From positions 27,935,001 to 27,999,000 of the forward strand of contig NC_084891.1 in NCBI RefSeq assembly GCF_958979055.1: a stretch of 64,000 nt of DNA. The letters are read 5' to 3'. Both the position numbers and the translations under genes were made by a program. Within the stretch, counting starts at the first letter, position 1; the number at the start of each line of letters is the position of its first letter. This DNA is from Alnus glutinosa (taxonomy: Eukaryota > Streptophyta > Magnoliopsida > Fagales > Betulaceae). Below the pieces are notes generated by a model, which was not told the origin of the DNA, ran no database searches, and saw only the letters and a list, made by a program, of their open reading frames with translations. This document shows, in pieces, positions 34,197 to 45,210 of the stretch.

Positions 34197-36966
34197 GAAT
34201 AGTGCGATTTGGCAAATAGTTCATGTTAAAAGGGCGGGAAACTCTACTGCCTATGGTTTAGTTAAAATGACAGTTAAAAATGTCATAAATTAAATTTGAA
34301 TTTTTTTTTATATATATATTTTTTTGTTAGAGCAAACTGCTCTATTTTTATGAGACAAATAATATACCTATTTTCTTAAAAAAAAAAAAAAAAAAAAAAG
34401 TTCTCCTTTTGGGTACTTTTTATTTTTTATGAGTAAAATGAGAAAAAAAAAAAAAAAAAAATGATTGGAGTGAGATTCTTTTTTTACTTTTGTCTCCCTT
34501 TTGGTAATGGGTCTATGAGACGAGCCTTGTCCGAGCAGCAAACCCAGTAGGTGCCCACCTGGACAAGGAGCTTCTTCTATTGACCCCTAAATTTTTTTGG
34601 CTTCCTCCTTTCTAGACTGGAAATGGTAAAGGATCTAAATCCGATTTTGTTGGAAGAAAGTGGAAGGTGAACAACACCATTCTCAAAAGAGAAATACTAC
34701 ATACATTTTATTTGATGCGTCAGAAAAAAGTTACTATTAATTTTTAATCTCATAATAATTTTTATTGTTACGTCAAATAATATACACTTGAGAGCATAAT
34801 ATATATATATTTTATTAAGAATATAAACTTGAGAGCATTATCCCTTCTGAAATTGGTACTTAATGGCGGCACCTGGTCAGCAATCAAACCGAATTGTTGG
34901 GAGAATCTACCACAAAAAGACTAAATCAAAGGAAGGAGCTTAGACCATGTGTCCATGTGGGTTAATTAATACATTGAGAACGACAGCTTCGATCCCCCTT
35001 CAATGTATTAATGTTAATCCAAAAAAAAAACGAGGAAAGATTCACTATAATATCTTTTTCAAAGAAGAGAGGCAGGAAAAATTGTCGGAGAGTTGTCAAA
35101 GGAGCTCTTGCATGAGCATTAGGGCTCTTCGGGCGGGCCCTGCTCGAGCAGGAGAGCTCCCTCAGCTCTCACAAAATTGTGTAAAAGGAGGAGGCAAATA
35201 TAACAATTGGTCTGCATATATATATATATATATATATGTTTGTTAAAATTTTTGTTTTATATATTTTGTTTTTTATTCTCAAAACAAAAACATTAACAAA
35301 CAATTCAAAACACATACAACATTCTTAAAACATATAAAACGTATTATTGATGCAAGGAACATCCATGCATGCATGTGAATAAGGGAGGCCGGGGTGGTAA
35401 GAAAGGTCCGGAGACCATAGGCAGTACGTTGGACGCTCAAGTTAACAAAGGACTTTAGGAGAAAAGTTGTTTGGCTCAGTCATGCATCCAATGTTGTAGA
35501 ATGCTTACCATAGGCCTTATATTGATCAAAACATAAAAATAATTTTCATATTTGAGTAATTAATGCTATACTTCATATCACAATCATTCTGATGTGGCTA
35601 TTAGCTAGCCCGTGGATTTTTTTTGTTACATAGAGTACTGATTTTAGTGTAATTGAATTGTGAGGAATATATAGCATTTCTCTTCACTGTTATCCCACAT
35701 CAAAATATTTTTTCAAACTAAAAATAAAAAAGCATCCTTAAAACACATTAACAAACAAAGCGATGAAGGTCTAGAAAACAAAGTTTGAAAAACACATTTC
35801 CGGTCGAATGGTTTGAAGAGTCTTTCTTACACGTGGTCTTTGATCGCTGCCACAAGCGAAGGCGACAACATGACCAATACACACAATGAACCCAATTTAT
35901 AAACCTAAAAATAGCCTCCCATGGCGGCTGGCCATCCTGATATTTATAATATAACTTGAATACTAGTATTTGAATGGGCTGATTTTGTCTTTAAACCCAG
36001 ATTAATGCATACCTAGCTGTTGTTTTCTGGTAAGACTATCTGCTCATGGGAAAACCTAATTCATTGAAATTATGATAGCAACTGCTCTGATCAACTCTGA
36101 AGGCAGTTCAACGATATTTATATATATGTGGGGTTTTAAGGAAAGTTTCGGAAGTTGAAGCTAACTTTTAACTGTCCTCAAGAATCCAATGTTCGGGGGA
36201 GTGGTTGGGACTTGGGACACACCGATCAAAACGACCCGAAGCTAGAAATATGGATTTTAAGGTTGACTTTATACTCCTATAAGAAAACAAAAACGTGTCC
36301 AAATTGAAGAGCTTAGCTAACCAAAGTGGACTCATCCATGTATAGCTGCGAGAATGATGGACGTTTTCAGGCTGCTTTGACTTTGTTGAATTTCCTTCTA
36401 CCTTATCCACTATAAATTAGCATCCTCTACAATTCTTTTAAAAAAAAAATTAGATTCTCAAATTATGTGCATTTATGTATTTTTTATATTGAACGACGTG
36501 AAAAATGTTATATATTAAACACATGACATGTTATTGAGGCAATTAAAAAATAAAATAATAATAATAATTTCAAAAAGTTTTTCTTTCACTTTTGAAGAGA
36601 CGTTAACTTTTTACTAAATCAAAATACAGTTTTTTGCTTAAAACTTTTATTTGACATAAAGTGTAAGAACCTGATAAAAAAAATACTTCATTCTTATTGT
36701 TAACGTGTCACATTTTTAATATGTAGTATTTTTCATATTATTTGATGCATGAAACGATCTTAATTCACATAATTTGATAATATACAATTTTAAAGAAATT
36801 GTAAAAAATTCTGATCCATCCATTACATGCCATTGTGTCAATTCTTGACTTGATCGGCTCGGTTCTTTTGATTCTTTCAAACTTAATTTGGATTTGAACA
36901 ATCATTTTATAGTAAATGAGAATGATTGAGAAAATTGTTTTTGACTTGGTTTAGTTCTAATTAACT

Positions 36967-37009
36967 TCTTTTTCTTTTTCTTTTTCTTTTTCTTTTTCTT
37001 TTTCTTTTT
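36967..37009. repeat. CTTTTT hexanucleotide microsatellite
   Basis: Seven to eight near-perfect CTTTTT units. Confidence 0.9.
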
Positions 37010-37489
37010 GGGTATTTAACTATAGCGTGGTTATAATTTATTTATTTATTTATATGTAGAAAATTTACCTATCTCCCTCCTATTACAGCAAATCCTTTAG
37101 TCACACGACTCGTCAATGCTGCAGCCCAAGTTAAGACACCATACTTACTAGTGAAGTTACTACATATATAGTCAATTCATCAGACACCATGACAAGTCAA
37201 CTCACCATACCTAGTCCTCCATAAGTTTTCTACTTTCTAGTTTCTGGTTTACGTCTGCCATACCTGCTGATTGTTTTCTTGTAAATATTTTTTTTTTCTT
37301 TTAACAAATAGCATGTGCTTTTATAAATGCGGCAAATAGTACATCTGGATAAATAAGGGACAATACCCCTTAAACTTTAAGCCAGAAGGATCTGACTTAA
37401 AAAACAGCTGCATGTGCAAATACATTAAATCTTACTAGAATTACATTTGAGTCTCTCTTACATTAATGCTCACACTCAAATAAAAGAGG

Positions 37490-38310
37490 GTCTGATCTAA
37501 TATCTAGCCAACACAAATTCCAATAAAATCTTAGCAGTACACAAACAGACTGTACAGGAGAAAACAAGAGAATACACAACACAAAGCAGAAACCCAAAAA
37601 CAAAGCTGCCGGCAGATAGGCAGGGGCGGACTCCGCCAGCTACGGTAGTGCGTGGAGGACACGCACCAACACTAACGCCATCCAGCCGTAGATCAGTCAC
37701 CATAGCTCCAACCCCATCGAGAATGGCCAGAAAATGGAGGAGCGTGGCCATCACGCGCGCCAAAAAGCAAAAAGCTCTTTGGTGCGTGCAGGTCACGCGC
37801 TGAACTCCGATCACTGGCATGACCAGTACTACAGGCAGCGGGGGCAGACAACGACAGAGAGCTCGATTGAGGGGCGCGTGTCTGAAAAAAATCAACGGGG
37901 TTGAGTAGATCTGGCTCCGAAAATCCAAGAAAAAATTGATAAAGAACTGACCAAAACCACCGTTAAATGACGTGAACGACCGCCACTTCCCCAAGTTAGA
38001 AACCTTGATTTTAGTTTACTACCTAAGACAAAAGCAAGAAAGCAAAAAACAAATACAAAAGCAAACCACCATAGCCTCAAAGGTTAGGGGAAAGACAGCC
38101 ACCACCGGATCTACCAGAGGGAACAAAAGCTCCACAGCCCTAATAGCTGGGAGAAAAACTGGCCTCCACTGAAAGAACTCAGGGAGGAAACAAAAGACAC
38201 CTTAGTCCACATGGACTAAAGGACACAGGGAACCGGATGGAGGGAGGCCAGCCTCCCTCCCCTGGCAAGCAAGCTCTCACTGGTTATACTCTCTCCCTCG
38301 TTAAGATGAA
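37490..38310 (-). repeat. LINE-like dispersed repeat, copy 2
   Basis: Second copy of the repeat at 20205-21165, same orientation and block order, including TTGGTGCGTGCAGGTCACGCG and CCTCCCTCCCCTGGCAAGCAAG. A minus-strand open frame of 165 codons inside it has no known domain. Non-coding remnant of a non-LTR element is the likeliest reading. Confidence 0.5.
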
Positions 38311-38387
38311 GAAAATAGAGTTAGTTTTACTAGCATCTAGCCAACACAAATAAAACTCATTATATTTCGTGTACAGTTATATACAAA

Positions 38388-38529
38388 GGGATTTGATTCC
38401 TACATAACATCACCACAACAAATGTACAACACCCCCTCACATGGGGGTCAGCCCCACACACTGGGCTACACCCCGTGTGAGAGGGTATTGTGCACTTGTT
38501 GTGGCGGTGTTGTAAATCTATCATTTTCC
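38388..38529. mobile_element. Mutator-type MITE, 142 bp, with 9-bp TSD
   Basis: The left arm GGGATTTGATTCCTACATAAC..CACCACAACAAATGTACAACACCC pairs with the reverse complement of the right end GGAAAATGATAGATTTACAAC..CGCCACAACAAG. Flanks ATATACAAA and ATATATAAA differ at one of nine bases. Confidence 0.8.
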
Positions 38530-39175
38530 ATATATAAATAGGATAGAGGACCAAGTCCCCAACAGGCCAGCAATTATAACGTATCAACAATATCTTTATT
38601 TCGCATAAAAAAAATACATAAAGTGTATGCAACAAACATTCCTCTTTTTATAAAAGTATATTACAAAACTACAATTTCGCTGTAAAAGAATCTCTCTATT
38701 ACCTATTGGGGTCAAGATGGATAAAAAAAAAAATTGTGTACATGATCTACACGTGCATACTATATAGTTGAAATGCCCAATTCTATTTTTTTTTTTTTTT
38801 TCTAAACAACCATTTTATGACATTTGTCATCTCAAACTATCATTTCATGACTTGCCTTGTATATTGGGAAATGATAAAAATACAACCTACATGGATCCCA
38901 TCCTAATGTATCTTGGAGTTGTACACTAGTTATACATGAATCACAACCCTTGCATGCTAGATATTGGCATTAAAATTGATGGAAAATAATACACGTACGT
39001 ATCTTATATGTTCATATTTTAGATTTGAAATATCTAAATTACTTCGTTTTTAGAGGAAAAACTGATAAAAAATAAATGAACATATAGACAAGGGGTTAAG
39101 GGGTGAATGACTACCCACATTAGACTTTTGGGGTTGGCCGACCATCCCTTAAAGGCTTTAACTACTTATATATTG

Positions 39176-39332
39176 AGAGTAATGCTACTCTACACACATT
39201 TTATGTTGACTAATGTAACGTGTTTTAAGTAACTGATATGAAAAGTCACTTAAAACACGTCATGTCAATCAATGTAACATTTGTGTGACAAATAGGAGCA
39301 GAGAATATCATTACTATTATTTTGGGGGTGGC
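39176..39332. mobile_element. Candidate MITE with GAGTAATG ends
   Basis: An inverted repeat of TTGACTAATGTAAC..TGTTTTAAGT (about 39207-39231) and ACTTAAAACACG..TCAATCAATGTAAC (about 39247-39280), with outer GAGTAATG and CATTACT. The ends resemble the 134-154 bp MITE family, but I see no target duplication. Confidence 0.45.
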
Positions 39333-39486
39333 CAAACAATTCCTTTAGCCTTTAGGAGGTATTCGGCCTCTCCCAAAAGCCTAATAACTGCCAACCCCTA
39401 GTTTTTTGGAGTACTTGAGCAGTACCCCCTCAAGGCATTAGGGATGGTCGACCATACCTCTATGTGATGGACTTCATTTTTCGTCA

Positions 39487-39770
39487 TGTTAAAGTATTGA
39501 TTAAGTGATTAAATTTATCTATTCCTATCAGCTTTAGCTTTTGAGATAAGTGGTAATTTAACATGCATGTATTAATGCAGAGGTCCTGAATTCTAACATT
39601 GTTTCTTTTATTTACCTCTTATTTTAATTAAATATTCCACGTGTTGGGCCGCACATATTAAAAGGGAGTTTGAACCTAGACGTGAGGGGGAGTGTTAAAA
39701 TATTAATTAAGTGATTAAATTTACCTTTTTCCTATCAACTTAAACTTTTGAGACAAATAATAATTTAACA
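39487..39770 (+). mobile_element. TRIM (miniature LTR) fossil, 284 bp, both terminal repeats present
   Basis: Terminal direct repeats at 39487-39563 and 39693-39770 both begin TGTTAAA and end TTTAACA. The second is preceded by a purine tract (GAGGGGGAG), as a polypurine tract should be. Elsewhere in the window, members of the family carry a TGGTATCAGA initiator-Met primer site next to the LTR. It encodes nothing. The flanking 5-mers CGTCA and TGTCT only partly agree, so the insertion is old. Confidence 0.65.
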
Positions 39771-40543
39771 TGTCTATTTTATCATCATCGAACGAATAGG
39801 TAAAATCGGAACAAAATAGTTGTTTGAGAAGGCCAAGATTCACAAAATGGTAGTTTGTAAATGTCTGTGCAAATATAGTTTCGGACAATTTAGACATTTT
39901 TAAGTCCAAATAATCCCATGTCGACCAAACTAATCGCAAACATTATAATAAACAGTTACTTTTAAATTGATAGACACAACTTTTCATATGAGAATAGTAT
40001 GAAATAACAACAAAAATCCGCTCTTTTTAATAATAATAATAATAATTATTATTATTATTATTTTAAACACTCTTTTTAATAATTAAGGTTAATTGACTTC
40101 TATTGTGAATTTACATTTAAAAGTTCAGAAACTATAATTAATTATGCCAACGCCCATTTACGTATATATTTTTATAGACTTACCGTACATAATTTTATAT
40201 TTCCTTATATATTAACTGTTGACCTGCATGTCATGTATTGTTGTACGTACTATCACCTCATTAATTACTATAACAAGTAAGAAATATAGTAAATAATGAA
40301 GTTATAAATGCTAATATGGCAAAATATTTATCATTTAATTTTAAAATAACGATTGATTTTAATATTTTAGGAAGAGAAATTCTAGTTGGCATACCCCATC
40401 CTACTTCCATCTCACTGGGCTTATATGGCAGTTAGTATTTTTTATTTTATTTTATTTTTAAAACAAAGGCTGATGTTGTAAGAAAAATTAGCATTGCTAC
40501 GTCAACTTAGCATAGTGGGACTCGGGAGTATGATAAATAACAC

Positions 40544-40677
40544 GAATAATGTTTATTGCACAACTTTTACACAACTCTAATAATTTTTTATTTCTTTTTA
40601 ATAATGTTTCAACTATTAATCATCAATAGTTAGAGTTGTGTAAAAGTTGTGTAAGAGTTGTGCAAGAAACATTACTC
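40544..40677. mobile_element. Mutator-type MITE, 134 bp, with perfect 9-bp TSD
   Basis: The ends GAATAATGTTTATTGCACAAC and GTTGTGCAAGAAACATTACTC lead into inverted arms that share ACTTTTACACAACTCTAA. AAATAACAC flanks both sides (40535-40543 and 40678-40686) without mismatch. It shares the GARTAATG terminus with the element at 14285. Confidence 0.9.
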
Positions 40678-40740
40678 AAATAACACAGCCTTTTAGGAAT
40701 TCTAGGGAATCCAAATTCCTAAAATTTTAGGATATTCTAC

Positions 40741-41023
40741 TAAGGGTCTGTTTGGGTTTCTGATTTCAAAAAATGCGATTTTAAAATAGCGATTTGAAAA
40801 CTTGATTTTTAAAAATGCAATTAAGTATTTGACAAAATCACAGTTTAGCCTTTAAAATTGTATGTTTTCAAAAAAAAAAAAAAAAAACCATCTTGCTTGC
40901 AATTTAAAAAAGCATATTTTTTTTTTTTTAAAAAAAATGCAATTCCAAGTTGTTTATTTTCTGCAATTTGGTTTAAAATCTCATGTTTTGTCTACGAAAT
41001 CATAATGTCAAATGCACCCTGAG
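40741..41023 (-). mobile_element. MITE copy (GGGTCTGTTTG family), inverse of 33894-34196
   Basis: Starts AGGGTCTGTTTGGG and ends AATGCACCCT, with internal TGCGATTTT, GCCTTTAAAATT and GGTTTAAAAT blocks that match the other copy in reverse complement. Confidence 0.6.
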
Positions 41024-41618
41024 TATGTTTTTTTAAGAAAAAAAAAAATTAGACACAACTCTTTTACAATTCTTTAAATCACAATTAGTATTTTTTAAAC
41101 TAAATAGTCGAAATTTATGATATATCAGCATTTATCTCTTCATTATTTGCCATATTTTTCAGTAATAAGTATGGTAAATAATGAGGTAATAAATGATTGA
41201 TATTTGAAGTTTATTACCTTAAGAATTCTAAAAAAAATCCAAATCCTTTTGTATCCACTATACGGTCTATACCTCTATTGTTCATAAGAATATACGTACC
41301 AATTAATACAGGATATTTAAATTCCTTTATTCTCATTATTTCACAAAATCCAATTCCGGCCAAGATACAATCCAAATTACTAGTTGAAATTAAATAAATA
41401 AATAAATAAAAAGTCCCAAAAATTATATTGATTCGGAATTTATATCAATTTTGCATCTCACACGCGACTTCTGGCTTGCGTGGCATATATAAAAGATCAA
41501 CTTCAATAAAAAATATCACGGGTAGCTTTCTGCAGTTGTCTTGTTTGCTTGGTAAGAAAATAAAAGATCAACTTTCTTTCCCAACAATCAACATATTGGC
41601 TGAATATAAATTCTAACT

Positions 41619-41890
41619 GTTAGATTCAAAAATTATTTTTTGTCGGGTCCGAGGTCTAGCTCTTCTGTCCTCATTCCTTCAATAATACTTTCTCTCATTT
41701 CATTGAGGTTTAGATTCAAAAATTATTTTTTGTCGGGTCTGAGGTCTAGCTCTTCTGTCCTCATTCCTTCGATAATACTTTCTCTCATTTCATTGAGGTT
41801 TAGATTCAAAAATTATTTTTTGTCGGGTCCGAGGTCTAGCTCTTCTGTCCTCATTCCTTCGATAATACTTTCTCTCATTTCATTGAGGTT
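41619..41890. repeat. Tandem repeat, three 90-bp units
   Basis: Units phase at TGTCGGGTC at 41641, 41731 and 41821, nearly identical, each ending TTTCATTGAGG. The period of 90 is a multiple of three, so one frame stays open as a repeated 30-residue string. There is no other sign of coding. Confidence 0.92.
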
Positions 41891-42526
41891 TTGACTCAAG
41901 TGATAAAGGATTGTGAAGGGGGGAAAAATCCTTGTTCATTGTCAAAAGAAAAAGACCCTTTTGTTAATGTTCGAAAACTGTTGAAACATAACGTACGAGC
42001 ATGCTTGAGCCTCTTTAATTTGTAGTGAATTCCGAAAATTAATTTCTTTTTACTCAATGATACTTATGAGTATCCCCCCCCCCCAAAAAAAAAAAGAAAG
42101 AAAGAAAGAAAAAAGAAAAAACAACATAGTAAACAAGTTTTGACCGTCACTCGTTACTTCGTCAATGGTGGTGTCAGAACAGAGTAGTGCTTTTTATTAT
42201 TTATCTACTTTTTCTCACTTTTTTATATTTTTTTAATAACAATTAACATAAAAACATTCTTACTTTTTTTCACTTTTTATATCACATCAATAATTTTTTA
42301 TTACTATTCAAATAAAAAAATTCACTACAATACAAATTTTTTTTACTTTTTTATACAAATTATTTTTACTTTATATCACATCATCACTTTTTACTAATTT
42401 CAAAATTAACAACCCACCCCTCTATTCTATACAAGTATTTGCCAAACATCACCAATATCATAAGAAAAACCACATAATCAAACAACTGATCGAACAAGTT
42501 TGACCTCAATTGCCACAAGGCATGCT

Positions 42527-42655
42527 TTTGTTACGTTACTTACCAGATAAGGCTTTCTTTTTCCCCTAAAATTTGAGTGGCAAATATTTTTTTGTTACGT
42601 TACTTACCAGATAAGGCTTTCTTTTTCCCCTTAAATTTGGGTGGCAAATATTTTT
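42527..42655. repeat. Tandem duplication, two 64-bp units
   Basis: TTTGTTACGTTACTTACCAG..GTGGCAAATATTTTT occurs twice with two or three differences. Confidence 0.9.
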
Positions 42656-43039
42656 TTATTCAATTTTTCATTTCGAATAACAAATAATCTAATCAAAAGT
42701 AAATTTAAAAGAGTAGCATCGTATAGATATTAATATTATAAAAAGGCAAATTGTGAAATGACCTTTAACAGTAGATCATGGCTATTTATTGCAAGAATGC
42801 ATATTCAGGAAAAATAAAATGCATACATTGATTAGCACATTATATATATATATATATGGATAACATTTTTTTGCCATTGATAACTGCAAAATGCCAAAGA
42901 CAAAGGACATTATATATTTGATAGCGGCTTCTGTCCCGTTCCTCTTTTTGCGTTCTCATAGCCGTTTACCATAAAGCACAGGCATACATACCTACTGCAA
43001 AAAGAGTTGAGTTGGGCCACGTAAGCACATTGCAGCCTC

Positions 43040-43047
43040 TATAAAAA
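43040..43047 (+). promoter_or_regulatory. TATA box of thaumatin-like gene 1
   Basis: TATAAAAA in a GCCTC context about 155 bases before the ATG at 43197, with a CT-rich leader between. Confidence 0.65.
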
Positions 43048-43196
43048 TACCACATTGCTTCCGACTCTGGAAAATCTCATCTAAAACTCTCTCCTCCCTC
43101 AAATTCTCTACTAATTAGAGAAGAAGATTTTGGGATCCCTCCTTCTGCCCCCTGCTTCTTCTTCTCCTTTTTATTATAGTCATTTAGTTAATTTTG

Positions 43197-45210
43197 ATGG
43201 CTCAGCTAGCAGCATTATTAGTGTCATTATTAACACTTGTTCTATCAATATCAGGTAATAACAATAAGCCCAATAATGTGAAAAACATACAAAGTTATCA
43301 TCTTTGATAGTTGATGCAAATCTTTTAAGTTCAAAATTTCACTGACGAAGTTGTTTTGTTTAATTAGGAGTAATTTCAACGACCTTCACAATAATAAACA
43401 AGTGCGAATACACAGTATGGCCGGGCATTCTATCCAACGCCGGTGTACCGCCACTGTCCACAACCGGCTTCGCGCTCCAAAAGGGCGAGTCGAAAACTAT
43501 CACCCCACCGACCTCCTGGGGCGGTCGCTTCTGGGGCCGAACCCACTGCTCCCAAGACTCCACGGGCAAGTTCTCCTGCGTCACAGGTGATTGCGGCTCC
43601 GGAAAAGTCGAGTGCTCAGGGAATGGCGGCGCGCTGCCGGCGACCTTGGCCGAGTTCACCCTCAACGGCGCTGGTGGGTTCGACTTCTTCGATATCAGCT
43701 TGGTCGACGGGTACAACCTCCCTATGATGGTCGTGCCTCAAGGTGGGACCGGTCAGAATTGCACAACCGTTGGCTGCGTGACCGACCTCAACGACTCTTG
43801 CCCCTCGGAGCTCCAGGTCACTAGCGCCGACGCCGACGGAAACGTGGCCTGCAAGAGCGCGTGCGAGGCCTTTGGACAGCCACAGTACTGTTGCAGCGGC
43901 GCGTATGGTTCACCTAACACATGCAAGCCTTCTTCGTACTCTCAGATCTTCAAGAAGGGGTGCCCGCAGGCTTACAGCTACGCCTACGACGATAAGACGA
44001 GCACTTTCACATGCGCATCCGCGGATTATACAATTAGTTTCTGCCCTACCCCTAAGACCAGGTAAATTTACTCTAAACACCCTCCACTTTTTAACGTTCA
44101 TTCTAGCTTTAACACTTTTTTTTTCGTCCATAAAAGTTGATAAAGCCTGTCAATATTAACGTTCATGTCCCCCATGTATGATGTTACCCTCCAAACTTTT
44201 TCATTTTTTGTTGCGGCTATTATGTCAGTGAAGTCTGGCACGGCTCTGTGCCGACCTGCTTCTCCTCATCTTGTCAATAAATTCGGCAGCCCAACACGCA
44301 AACGGGAATTGAGGGTCATAAATCATACACACGTCATTTAATGCTGCACCTAGAGGCGGTTCAATTGTCAAAACCTCCTAAACCTAACCTTTCTCAACAA
44401 CAGCCTTGCTAACTTGCAGTTTACAAAAAGGAAGGTGTAGGTGTCTGTTATACTATTGAAATATATAATTTTTACGCAGCTCGAGATATACATGTAGATC
44501 TCACCATTTATGAATTTTACCAATATATTTAGAGTTGTGCGCATTTAAATTGTGCAAGAATTATTTTCTTTACAACAATTTCGAGTTAAAGGAGTAATTC
44601 ACACCTAATTATACAAAAATTTATTAAATAGAATTACCCATTTTTCACGTTTCTTTCACTTATAATAAAGGACGCATAACAATTTTATAAAATTGAAAAT
44701 TGAAAATTGTTCTTTCTTTGAAGGATGCATGTTCTGTGGTCGGCAAAATGCCACACTATTCCCGAATCTCCATACTCTATACGCCTAGAGATATGGTTCA
44801 ATTCTTTAAAGCCAAACAGCCAAACCGGCATATGAGATTTGCACGCACTCCTATAGCACATCATGACGTTGTCGGTAACGGTCATTTTTTGGCTGGGTAG
44901 TAACGGTTAGTTAGTAGGGGTAATATTGGCCAACCACAACACGACACGCTTGTTAACTCGTTATTACATATGTTGCTAACGGTAAATTCTTTGGTGCAGC
45001 CAAAAAGCTTCGCAGGGTACGACGTCGCAGGCGACACCAACTTCAACTGCAACAACCTCACCGTCCATCTACGGGACGTTGATCTACGAGGGTTCCGGCG
45101 ACGAAAGTAACGCATCACCGTCCACGCGTGCCCACGTGTTCGGATTCCATTCTACTGTGGGTGTAGTCAGCATCGCGGTGGCAATTTGGCGGTTGTGGCA
45201 GCTCCCCTAA
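43197..45210 (+). CDS. Thaumatin-like protein 1 (PR-5 family), 320 aa, with anchored-type C terminus
   Basis: Three exons, 43197-43254, 43368-44061 and 45000-45210, joining in frame to 320 residues. Residues 1 to about 19 are a Leu-rich signal peptide. The thaumatin domain runs from TTFTIINKCEYTVWPG to ADYTISFC and has 16 cysteines, the number of large thaumatin-like proteins (eight disulfides). It includes the signature-type segment GRFWGRTHC, acidic-cleft residues around AEFTL, FDFFDISLVDGYNLPM and CKSACEAFG, and CCSGAYGSP. A Ser/Thr-rich linker follows, then a C-terminal hydrophobic segment (STVGVVSIAVAIW) that could be a GPI signal or a membrane tail. The ending is less canonical than in gene 2. 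Family members can bind or degrade beta-glucan and act in defence or development; function here is not tested. The exon 2 DNA is much richer in GC than its surroundings. Confidence 0.92.

Larger units (their letters stand above)
31535..37489. other. Gene-poor spacer with repeats
   Basis: AT-rich. Contains a hAT-like MITE (33894-34196), a perfect 13-base stem around ATTAATACATTGA (34963-35015), a CTTTTT hexamer microsatellite (36967-37009) and poly-A/T tracts at about 33270, 34380 and 34443. No supportable coding gene in this 6 kb. Confidence 0.45.

Noticed and set aside
37497-37994. 165-codon minus-strand frame
   Set aside because: Lies within the LINE-like repeat and matches no known protein.
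38868-38960. Another GGGAAATGAT MITE
   Set aside because: Only one end is visible; no matching inverse end or duplication.
41640-41894. Repeated 30-residue open frame
   Set aside because: A tandem DNA repeat with a period divisible by three; no start context, promoter or family.
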